A stretch of 64,000 nucleotides of DNA from Gammaproteobacteria bacterium. GTDB lineage: Bacteria; Pseudomonadota; Gammaproteobacteria; Pseudomonadales; Azotimanducaceae. This document shows positions 56,743-64,000 of the stretch, piece after piece. The stretch covers positions 1 to 64,000 of the forward strand of contig JAPOVK010000011.1 of the NCBI GenBank assembly GCA_026708185.1, read 5' to 3'. Each line of letters opens with the position of its first letter. The first letter of the stretch is position 1. The position numbers were made by a program, and so were the translations under genes. The notes below the pieces were generated by a model. That model was not told the origin of the DNA, did not search any database, and saw only the letters and a program-made list of their open reading frames with translations.

Positions 56743-59280
56743 CTAGGCCACTTCGGAAGCGCGCGCAGGCCGCCGTTGGCCGCGCTCACGGACGAAGGCG
56801 AGGGAGTCGTCCGCCTGGTCGCTGTTGACGAACGTCCGGAAGCGCTTGAGCTTTCCCGGATCCTCGATAGTCGTCTTCCATTCGCACTCGTAGGTGCTGA
56901 CGACGTGCGCCATTTCGGACTCGAGGTCGGCGCCGAGCCCTAGGCTGTCGTCGATGATCACGGACTTCAGGTAGTCGAGGCCGCCTTCGAGGTTCTCCAT
57001 CCACACCGACGTGCGCTGCAACCGATCCGCCGTGCGGATGTAGAACATCAGGAACCGGTCGATCAGCTTGAGGAGCGTGGCGTCGTCGAGGCCGGTGGCG
57101 AAGAGGTCGGCATGGCGCGGCCGCATGCCGCCATTGCCGCAGACGTAGAGATTCCAGCCGATCTCGGTGGCGATGACGCCGACGTCCTTGCTTTGGGCCT
57201 CCGCGCACTCGCGGGTGCAGCCGGACACGGCGAACTTGAGCTTATGCGGCGCCCGCAATCCCTTGTAGCGGTTCTCGATGGCGATGGCCATGCCGACGCT
57301 GTCGAGCACGCCGTAGCGGCACCAGGTGCTGCCGACGCACGATTTCACGGTGCGCACGGCCTTGCCGTAGGCATGGCCGGTCTCGAAGCCGGCGTCGATG
57401 AGTTCGCGCCAGATGAGGGGCAACTCGTGGACTTGCGCGCCGAAAAGGTCGATGCGCTGGCCGCCGGTGACCTTCGTGTATAGGTCGTACTTCTTGGCGA
57501 CTTCGCCCAAGGCGATCAGTTTCTCCGGCGTGATCTCGCCAGCCGGCACGCGCGGCACGATCGAATACGTGCCGTCCTTCTGCATGTTGGCCAGGAAGTG
57601 GTCGTTGGTGTCCTGGAGGGGGGCGTGCCGGGCGGTGAGGACGTGGTCGTTCCAGCACGCCGCGAGGATCGAGGCGACGGCCGGCTTGCAGATGTCGCAG
57701 CCCCGGCCGCGGCCGTGCTTCTCGATCAGCGCATCGAACGATTTGATGCCGAGAGCGCGCACGAGGTGGTAGAGCTCCTGGCGGGTGTGAGCGAAGTGCT
57801 CGCAGAGATCGGTGTTGATCGCAACACCGCGCGCCTCGAGCTCCGCGTTCAGCAACTGCGTGACCAGTGGTCCGCAGCCGCCGCACCCGGTGCTGGCCTT
57901 GGTGCAGCCGCGCACGGCGCCGAGGGTGGTGGCGCCGTCGGCGACTGCGGCCACGATGGCGCCTTTCGAGACGTCGTGACACGAGCAGATCTGTGCGCTG
58001 TCGGGCAAGGCGGCAACGGCCCCGGCGGGCATGCCCCCGCCGTCTCGGCGCGACAGGATGTCGCGTTGCGGGAGGATCAAGGTGTCCGGGTGCTTGGGCA
58101 GAGTCAGTTCGCTGCGCATGGTCTGCAGCAACATGCCGTAGTCGGCGGTGTCGCCGACCAGGACCGCACCCAGCAGTTTCTTTCCGGTCTTGTTCACGAC
58201 GATGCGTTTGTAGACGCGCATCCCCTGGTCGATGTACGTGTAGGTGCTGGCACCCCGGCTCCGGCCGTGGGCGTCGCCGATGCTGGCGACGTCCACGCCG
58301 AGCAGCTTCAACCGGGTGCTCATGTCGGCACCGCGGAACGCCGCATCGTTCCCGGCCAGGACATCGGCCGCCACCTTGGCCATCTCGTATCCGGGCGCGA
58401 CCAGCCCGAAGATCCGGCCGTCGTAGAGCGCGCACTCGCCGACGGCGAGGATGTCTCGATCCGACGTCCTGCAGCGTTCGTCGATGACGATGCCCCCGCG
58501 CTCGCCAACGGTAAGTCCGCAGTCGCGGGCCAGTTCGTCGCGCGGACGGATGCCTGCCGAGAACACCACGAGGTCGGTTTCCAGGCTGTCGCCGTCGGCG
58601 AACTCAAGGCGGTGGCGGGCGGCCTCGCCGGCGACGATGCGCAAGGTGTTCTTGCCCGTATGCACAGCGACGCCCAGGTCCTCGATCAGGCCGCGCAGCA
58701 TGGTGCCGCCGCCGTCGTCCAGCTGCGTACCCATGAGGCCCGGCGCGAACTCCACCACGTGGGTGGCGAGCGCCATGTTCTTGAGGGCATTGGCGGCTTC
58801 GAGGCCGAGTAGGCCACCGCCGATGACGACGCCGGTTTTAGCTCCGGTACCGGACGCGCGAATCGCGTCGAGGTCTTCGATGGTGCGATAGACGTGGCAG
58901 TGCGGCCGGTCGCGACCGTCGATCGGCGGCACGAACGGATAGGACCCGGTGGCGAGGACAAGCGTGTCGTAGCCGACTCGCCGACCGGCGTCGGTTCGCA
59001 CCGTTCGCGACTCACGGTCGATGCCGGTCACTCGCTCGCCGACGTGAACCGTTGCCGTCGGCGGTGCCGCGCGCAGCGCGAGGTCGCCGGCGCTGATGTC
59101 GGTGAAGTAGTCGCTCAGGTGAACGCGGTCGTAGGCCGTGCGCGGTTCCTCGCCGAGCACGGTGACCGTCACGCCGGGAATGGCTGCGGCGAGTTCCACG
59201 AAGCGGTGGCCCACCATGCCGTTGCCGACGACGAGGATTTGCCTGTCCGGAACGGCACGCATGTGAGGGGTCGCGGTCAT
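56743..59280 (-). CDS. nirB: NAD(P)H nitrite reductase large subunit
   Basis: An 845-residue sirohaem nitrite reductase, the usual length. FAD site ILVVGNGMVGHRF; NAD site TGVVIGGGLLGLEAANAL; BFD-like [2Fe-2S] region CSCHD and CTKASTGCGGCG; sirohaem/[4Fe-4S] motifs CVGSTWCRYG and SGCTRECAEAQ. ATG 59280 is preferred; a longer frame to 59529 reads through promoter DNA, and the internal ATG 59262 is an alternative. Reduces nitrite to ammonium in the cytoplasm. First gene of the operon. Confidence 0.92.
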   Translation of the reverse strand: MTATPHMRAVPDRQILVVGNGMVGHRFVELAAAIPGVTVTVLGEEPRTAYDRVHLSDYFTDISAGDLALRAAPPTATVHVGERVTGIDRESRTVRTDAGRRVGYDTLVLATGSYPFVPPIDGRDRPHCHVYRTIEDLDAIRASGTGAKTGVVIGGGLLGLEAANALKNMALATHVVEFAPGLMGTQLDDGGGTMLRGLIEDLGVAVHTGKNTLRIVAGEAARHRLEFADGDSLETDLVVFSAGIRPRDELARDCGLTVGERGGIVIDERCRTSDRDILAVGECALYDGRIFGLVAPGYEMAKVAADVLAGNDAAFRGADMSTRLKLLGVDVASIGDAHGRSRGASTYTYIDQGMRVYKRIVVNKTGKKLLGAVLVGDTADYGMLLQTMRSELTLPKHPDTLILPQRDILSRRDGGGMPAGAVAALPDSAQICSCHDVSKGAIVAAVADGATTLGAVRGCTKASTGCGGCGPLVTQLLNAELEARGVAINTDLCEHFAHTRQELYHLVRALGIKSFDALIEKHGRGRGCDICKPAVASILAACWNDHVLTARHAPLQDTNDHFLANMQKDGTYSIVPRVPAGEITPEKLIALGEVAKKYDLYTKVTGGQRIDLFGAQVHELPLIWRELIDAGFETGHAYGKAVRTVKSCVGSTWCRYGVLDSVGMAIAIENRYKGLRAPHKLKFAVSGCTRECAEAQSKDVGVIATEIGWNLYVCGNGGMRPRHADLFATGLDDATLLKLIDRFLMFYIRTADRLQRTSVWMENLEGGLDYLKSVIIDDSLGLGADLESEMAHVVSTYECEWKTTIEDPGKLKRFRTFVNSDQADDSLAFVRERGQRRPARASEVA

Positions 59281-59292
59281 GCCGGGCGCAGG

Positions 59293-59307
59293 GCAACATC
59301 CGTGCCA
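59293..59307 (-). promoter_or_regulatory. Candidate sigma-54 promoter of the nitrate operon
   Basis: On the minus strand TGGCACGGATGTTGC matches the -24/-12 consensus with GG-N10-GC. It lies just upstream of nirB. Predicted transcription would begin about 59281, almost at ATG 59280, implying a leaderless message or use of ATG 59262; that tempers confidence. Confidence 0.4.
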
Positions 59308-59495
59308 GTTGACAAAAATAAGTTGAATCAGGGATTTATAAACTTCCTTCCGGGAAGAACTGGTGCAACTTCCGCTTGTTGCCGCCCTGCGATGGCGCAC
59401 GGAGAACGGCGGGTCGCCAGTCTCTAGGGGCTGTGATAGGTTGCCGAACCCCGCTCGTGGAGGAGGACAGGCATGGTCCGCCCGTCGCCAATCTC

Positions 59496-61343
59496 TTGAA
59501 CCGGTTGGGCGCCTTCGTGCTGCTGGCACTGACCGCCGTGCCCTCGCCAGTCGTGGCCGACGAGCGCTGGCAACACGGCGTATCGACCTTCGACGAGTTC
59601 AAATACCGGGCGGACTTCGAACACTTCGACTACGCCGACCCCGTCGCGCCGAAAGGCGGAGCCCTGGTGCTCTCCACGGCCATCGACTACACGAACTTCA
59701 CCCCGTTCCTGCCGTTTGGGACGCCGGCAGTCGGCATGATTGCGCCTGGAATGCTGTACGACGGCCTGTTCGTTCGTGCCAACGACGAAGCCTATAGCGT
59801 CTACGGCAATCTCGCGAAACGGGTGCGCTTCGCCGACGACTTGAGCGAAGTCACCGTGCAACTCCAAGGCGACGCCTATTGGCACGACGGCGAGCCGATC
59901 ACTGCCAGGGACGTGAAGTTCACGTTCGATCACGTCTTGACCAAAGCGCACCCCGGGATACGCGCCGCGCTGTCGATCATCGACTCGGTGGACATCCTCG
60001 GCGAACTCACGATCGTGTTTCGATTCAAGCCCGTCGGCGGACTCAACAAGAACTCGTTCGCGAGTCCGGCGACCTACGTGGCCATCCTGCCCGAACACTA
60101 TTGGCGAACGCGGGACTTGAGCGCGGTTTCCCTGGACGTACCGCTCGGCAGTGGCCCCTATCGAATTCGCGATTTCGAGCAGGGACAGTTCATGCTGTGG
60201 GAGCGCGTGGCTGACTACTGGGGTCGCGATCTTGCCGTGCATCGCGGTCGGCACAACTTCGAGACCATCCGCTACGAGCTCTACCGCGACGCGACGGTGG
60301 CCCGGGAAGCCTTGCGCAAAGGACTGATCGACTACTGGATCGAGGCCGACCCCTATCAGTGGCGCACCGGTTACGACGTACCAGCGAAGGCGAGGGGATG
60401 GTTGGTCAAACGCCAGAACAACGCCAAGGTCCAGTCCGGCTTTCAAACGGCCCTGATATTCAACACCCGGCGCGCCAAGCTGGCTGACGTCCGGGTGCGC
60501 GAAGCCCTGACCCTTGCCTTCGACTTCGCGTGGACGAATCGCGCGATCTACGACGGCTTCTACGCCCGCGCCGACAGCTATTTCTCGGGCACCGAACTCG
60601 CCGCCCGGGGTCTGCCTCGCGGGGCCGAGTTGGCGCTTCTTACGCCTTTTCGCAAACAGTTGCCGGAGCGTGTTTTCAACGAACCGTTCGCGTTCCCGGA
60701 AGCCACCGGCGCTGACGACCACCGCGACAATCTCCTCAAGGCGCGGGAGCTTTTGGCCCAAGCCGGCTGGACCGCTCGCGGGGGCGAGATGGTCGATGCC
60801 GAGGGGCGCCAGTTCGAGATCGAGTTCCTGACCAATACGGCCACCGACAACAGAACGCTGTTGCCTTACATGGACAATCTCGCGCGCCTAGGTGTCGCCT
60901 CGAACATTCGCCTCGTCGAGTCCGCGCAGTACATGCATCGATTGCTTGAGTCGGACTACGACGCGTTGCTGCGCAGCCTTCCCTACGGCTTTCCGCCGGG
61001 CGTCGAAATCCGCGCGTACTTCAACTCGACCACCGCGAGTGCGCCGAACAGCGCGAACGTGGCCGGCATCAACAGCCCCGTCGTCGATGCGCTGGTCAGC
61101 GAAGTGCTCGGCGCACGGCGAAGCGACGAGTTGATCGCCGCCAGTCGTGCGCTCGATCGGACGCTCCTTTGGGGCTACTACCTGATCCCGATCATCGGCA
61201 GGCCCGAACCCCGGGCCGTGCACTGGGACAAGTTCGGTCGGCCCCAAATCGAAGCCGAGTACATCACCAGCTTCCCTGACACCTGGTGGTGGGACGAGGA
61301 GCGCGCATCCCGGATCGGTCCCGCGGGCGATGGGCGGCAATGA
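59496..61343 (+). CDS. Peptide-type ABC transporter substrate-binding protein
   Basis: A 615-residue periplasmic protein of the SBP_bac_5 family, closest to YejA-like long forms. TTG 59496 gives the signal peptide LGAFVLLALTAVPSPVVA. Typical are YWHDGEPITARDVKFTFDHV and GPYRIRDFEQGQFMLWERV. A tiny frame ATG 59473 to TGA 59497-59499 with a GGAGGAGGACAGG site overlaps the TTG. No permease or ATPase genes follow, so it is an orphan binding protein here. Confidence 0.83.
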   Translation: MNRLGAFVLLALTAVPSPVVADERWQHGVSTFDEFKYRADFEHFDYADPVAPKGGALVLSTAIDYTNFTPFLPFGTPAVGMIAPGMLYDGLFVRANDEAYSVYGNLAKRVRFADDLSEVTVQLQGDAYWHDGEPITARDVKFTFDHVLTKAHPGIRAALSIIDSVDILGELTIVFRFKPVGGLNKNSFASPATYVAILPEHYWRTRDLSAVSLDVPLGSGPYRIRDFEQGQFMLWERVADYWGRDLAVHRGRHNFETIRYELYRDATVAREALRKGLIDYWIEADPYQWRTGYDVPAKARGWLVKRQNNAKVQSGFQTALIFNTRRAKLADVRVREALTLAFDFAWTNRAIYDGFYARADSYFSGTELAARGLPRGAELALLTPFRKQLPERVFNEPFAFPEATGADDHRDNLLKARELLAQAGWTARGGEMVDAEGRQFEIEFLTNTATDNRTLLPYMDNLARLGVASNIRLVESAQYMHRLLESDYDALLRSLPYGFPPGVEIRAYFNSTTASAPNSANVAGINSPVVDALVSEVLGARRSDELIAASRALDRTLLWGYYLIPIIGRPEPRAVHWDKFGRPQIEAEYITSFPDTWWWDEERASRIGPAGDGRQ

Positions 61344-61349
61344 CGTCGC

Positions 61350-62216
61350 TTAGGTCTTCGCCCAGTTCATCGTCCGCGCGATCTTGTCCATATGGGCCAT
61401 GGTGCCTTCCTTGTTGAGGAAGTCTTCCCGGCCGAGCATGACGCGCATCTCGTAGGGCTTGTCTTCGAGCCAGTCGTCGCCGAGGAAATCGTAGTTCTCG
61501 ACCGGGCGCATCGCCAGCCGGCTGAAGGTGATGTGCAGCACGACGCGCTCGCCGTCGATGGTCCGCGTGCCGCCGCTGTGCCAGATGGAGCCGTTCCAGA
61601 ACACGATGGTGCCCGCCGGACAGACCGTGGAGATGATGCCGTCCTCAGCCGCGACTTCCTCCGCGGTGGGGTGCCTGCGAAGCTTGTGGGAGTTGGGAAC
61701 GACCCTGGTGGAGCCGCCTTCCGGCGTGTACTCGTCGCAGGCCCAGCAGAACGTGGCGGTCTGGTTGTGCACCGGGAACGGCGCCGGCGTCCAGGTCTGA
61801 TCGGCATGCAGCCCGCCCTTGCGCGGTGCGTCCGCCTGCTTCGGTATCACGGTGGACGTCAACTGGGATAGGAGGGCACCTTTCCCGCACAGGATTTCCA
61901 CCATCGCGAGAATCTTGGGATTCAGGACCACTTCGGCAAAGACGGGGTCCTTGTCCAACAGCATGTTCATGCCCCGGGGGCCTTCGGCCCCCTGGGCCGT
62001 GTGCAGAATCGCCTCGCGCAGCCGTTGGGTGAATGCGATCGGTGCCGGCTCGTAGATGTAGCCGTAGCCCTCCGCCTTGGCGTGCTCGACACTCTCGGCT
62101 AGATCAAGGGCATCCACCTTGGCCTGCAGTTCATCCGAGAGGTCGAACGGTTGACGCGTCTCGTGGACAAGCGACTGAGCCGTCGGCGACTGGTTCTCGG
62201 CGGTTTCTTCACTCAT
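61350..62216 (-). CDS. Phytanoyl-CoA dioxygenase family protein
   Basis: A 288-residue Fe(II)/2-oxoglutarate oxygenase-like protein. KGGLHADQTWTPAP supplies the H-x-D pair; WHSGGTRTIDGERVVLHITF contains the distal His and a following basic residue for 2-oxoglutarate; TVCPAGTIVFWNGSIWHS is the characteristic PhyH strand. ATG 62216 (MSEETAENQ); a longer frame upstream is noncoding. Substrate unknown; such enzymes are abundant in marine bacteria. Confidence 0.83.
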   Translation of the reverse strand: MSEETAENQSPTAQSLVHETRQPFDLSDELQAKVDALDLAESVEHAKAEGYGYIYEPAPIAFTQRLREAILHTAQGAEGPRGMNMLLDKDPVFAEVVLNPKILAMVEILCGKGALLSQLTSTVIPKQADAPRKGGLHADQTWTPAPFPVHNQTATFCWACDEYTPEGGSTRVVPNSHKLRRHPTAEEVAAEDGIISTVCPAGTIVFWNGSIWHSGGTRTIDGERVVLHITFSRLAMRPVENYDFLGDDWLEDKPYEMRVMLGREDFLNKEGTMAHMDKIARTMNWAKT

Positions 62217-62452
62217 GCGCGTTCTCGGTGGCTTCGATGGGAGCAGACCAGAAAATACATCACTCGAAGGCGGCTCACCAACGAAGGCGACTCGGTCGGG
62301 AGCCCAGGTTTGGATGGTGCATGGGCGCCGTCGGCAGCATGCCGGCCGGGTTCGCGGTCGGCCTCGCGGGCCTCGATCCGAACTCGACACCCGACGAGGT
62401 GCCGGGCAGCGTGGCGACGGGCGCGCAACAGACCCGTGGGCCTCCCCCGACC

Positions 62453-62596
62453 GAACATCGCCCGTTTCAAAAGTGCCCCTGGACCGTCGCCGTCCGCCTG
62501 CCCGACGCCCTGCCTGGTGGCCGGGCATCCGCGGGCGCGGTGTGGCGACGGAGTCGCGGTGAGAATCCGGGCCGCAGTTTGAAAAGAGCGATGTTC
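62453..62596. repeat. Imperfect inverted repeat, about 144 bp
   Basis: GAACATCGCCCGTTTCAAAA (62453-62472) and, on the other strand, GAACATCGCTCTTTTCAAAC (from 62596) enclose about 100 bases rich in further GC hairpins. It occupies the gap upstream of the PhyH gene; together with the UnbV remnant it accounts for most of 62217-62832. Confidence 0.55.
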
Positions 62597-62616
62597 TCCT
62601 GCATGGGTGAGCGTTG

Positions 62617-62825
62617 AACACCCGCGCACCGCACCCGGTGACCGCAGACGAAGGCACGCAGCTGCGCCAACTTGGCGGCGGCAACAACCACGCGTCGCAC
62701 AACCCGTTGCGCATTTCGGGCTGGGCGGTGCCGAACGTGTCGAGTCCGAGGTGCGCTGGCCCGACGGACGTGTGAGCGTCGACCGTGGCTCGGCGGTGGA
62801 CCGCGTGATCACGATCTCGGACTGA
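62617..62825 (+). pseudogene. Remnant of a CRTAC1/UnbV (ASPIC) domain gene
   Basis: QLRQLGGGNNHASHNPLR in one frame and, after a one-base shift, HFGLGGAERVESEVRWPDGR then VITISD and a TGA in another, match the C-terminal UnbV/ASPIC domain of FG-GAP proteins. Only the final about 60 residues survive. A decayed fragment. Confidence 0.5.
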
Positions 62826-62832
62826 GCGTCGT

Positions 62833-64000
62833 CTAGACACCGCTAGCGCGCGGACGGACAGCGATCCTGGCAAGTCGCCACGCGGCCATGGCACCGACGA
62901 TGCCGAAGCCGGCGATGGCGAGGAAGTAGATGCCGTAGCCCCAGCGGCCGGGAATGCCGTCCACGAGGGCTCCGCGAATCAACGGCAGGTAGACGTCGGG
63001 TGCATAGCCGATCAGCGAGATGCCACCGATGGCGAGTCCCTTGACCGCATCCGGCACGTCGCAACGCTCGAGCGTCGCCCAGTAGACGCCCCGCACCGCG
63101 TAAGTGACGAGTCCGACGACGAGTACGATCGCGAGCAGGATCGCAACCGGGGCACCCAAGGGGAGTAGCGCGAGCCCCGCGAGCAGTACGGAGCCCAACA
63201 CCAGCAGCCCGCCCAGCACTTTTTCGCGATCCAGGTAGTCGCCGACGAACCCGGCCCCGACCGCACCGATCGGGCGCATCCACAGCTTGGCGACGGTTAT
63301 CGCACCGACGGCCACCGCGGTCAGGCCGAAGTTCTGCTGCATGTAGGCCGAGAAGGCGTAGGTGGCGAAGAACAACTGGTAGCCGGCCATGATGCACAGC
63401 GCCGCCAGCCACACTTCCCGCTTGGCGAAGACCAGTTTGAATCCGTCTAGCGTGCCGGTTAGCGAGGCCGACTGGTGGCGGTCGCCACGCGACCGGCTGT
63501 CGTCGACCACGAGGAGCACGATTGGCGCGAGGACGAGCATGGTGCCGACATAGAGCCAGACGACTCGGCTCAAAGCGGCGTCGGTCGGCTGGCCCGCGGC
63601 CAACCAGAATGCGAACGCGGCCACCGCCAACGTGGCGAGCAGCGCCTCGAAGAGCCCCCGGCCCCCATCGAGGATGCCGAAGAACCGGCCTTGCTCGTCG
63701 TCCCGGGCGAAAACGGCCACCGCCTTGATGTGGGCCGACCAGAACGTGAGTCCGGTCGCGACGCCCCAGCCGGCATAGATCAACAGCAACTCGGCGAACG
63801 AGGGTCCGGCGGAGAACCACGCGCCGAGCAGACCCGCGCACAGCAGCGACATCGACATTAGGTGCCGGGGCGCGACCCGGTCGGCGAGCCAGCCGCTCGG
63901 CAGGTAGGTGACGACGAACATCACGCCGAGGATGGCGTTGCACTGGCCGAGTTGCGTCGCGGTGATCTCGAAGGTCTCGAGCATCGAGACCTCGAAGTTC
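62833..64000 (-). CDS. MFS transporter, 5' end outside window
   Basis: At least 383 residues from the last in-window Met (63984), but the frame remains open to the window edge. About 11 membrane helices; motif A-like GWLADRVAPRHLMSMSL, and a second-half GFVGDYLDREKVLGG. No substrate clue. TAG stop near 62833. Confidence 0.82.
   Translation of the reverse strand, partial: NFEVSMLETFEITATQLGQCNAILGVMFVVTYLPSGWLADRVAPRHLMSMSLLCAGLLGAWFSAGPSFAELLLIYAGWGVATGLTFWSAHIKAVAVFARDDEQGRFFGILDGGRGLFEALLATLAVAAFAFWLAAGQPTDAALSRVVWLYVGTMLVLAPIVLLVVDDSRSRGDRHQSASLTGTLDGFKLVFAKREVWLAALCIMAGYQLFFATYAFSAYMQQNFGLTAVAVGAITVAKLWMRPIGAVGAGFVGDYLDREKVLGGLLVLGSVLLAGLALLPLGAPVAILLAIVLVVGLVTYAVRGVYWATLERCDVPDAVKGLAIGGISLIGYAPDVYLPLIRGALVDGIPGRWGYGIYFLAIAGFGIVGAMAAWRLARIAVRPRASGV

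Noticed and set aside
59473-59499. Eight-codon leader peptide before the substrate-binding protein
   Set aside because: It has a good ribosome site and overlaps the TTG, but is too short to separate from chance; mentioned only in the gene entry.

Overview
The window is 64 kb of very GC-rich bacterial DNA, apparently from a proteobacterial chromosome. Genes are closely packed, with many 4-base start/stop overlaps (ATGA, GTGA, TTGA) and frequent TTG or GTG starts. The order nirB-nirD-nitrate reductase-transporter-Ser/Thr kinase resembles Pseudomonas-type gammaproteobacteria. Secreted ankyrin-repeat proteins, sulfatases, a phytanoyl-CoA dioxygenase-like protein and a dehalogenase would suit an uncultured marine or host-associated (for example sponge) gammaproteobacterium. 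That assignment is inference; the window has no rRNA or universal marker genes.

Layout. 1-9.2 kb: acetyltransferase end and sulfatase, AlkD-like glycosylase, two tandem Rieske proteins facing a disrupted MarR-like regulator, GST, glyoxalase-fold protein, and a VapBC pair with a palindromic operator. 9.2-20.2 kb: an ankyrin island, four overlapping minus-strand genes (two are tandem paralogues combining a lectin-like domain, a beta-helix and ankyrin repeats) facing a fifth, divergent one. 20.2-27.7 kb: second sulfatase, GyrI-like protein, MerC/Zur-like pair with a candidate Zur box, an S41-like lipoprotein, another ankyrin protein, a YeiH-type transporter, pseudogene debris and a 145-bp structured repeat in two copies. 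27.8-33.6 kb: octaheme cytochrome/TPR protein with a fused double ABC exporter. 33.7-37.4 kb: a five-gene overlapping plus-strand operon. 37.4-47.3 kb: methyltransferase, NCS2 permease, MFS exporter with a His-rich tail, exported haloalkane dehalogenase-like protein, UspA, Fic protein with an altered active site, hydrolase, esterase pseudogene, and an ArsC-like gene whose catalytic Cys codon is TGA. 47.4-49.3 kb: ferritin-like, PPOX and toroid-fold proteins. 49.3-59.3 kb: a complete nitrate assimilation operon. 59.5-64 kb: peptide-binding protein, PhyH-type oxygenase, UnbV-domain remnant and an MFS gene running off the end.

How genes may work together. The nitrate operon imports nitrate (NarK-type), reduces it with a NarB-sized molybdoenzyme apparently fed by a fused iron-sulfur/membrane anchor subunit, and reduces nitrite with NirBD; a phosphatase-kinase fusion closes the operon. 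The most notable points are the probable selenocysteine ArsC, a 41-bp palindromic element inserted in frame in two ankyrin-type genes and, in a longer form, out of frame in the MarR-like gene, and the beta-helix/ankyrin exported paralogues.
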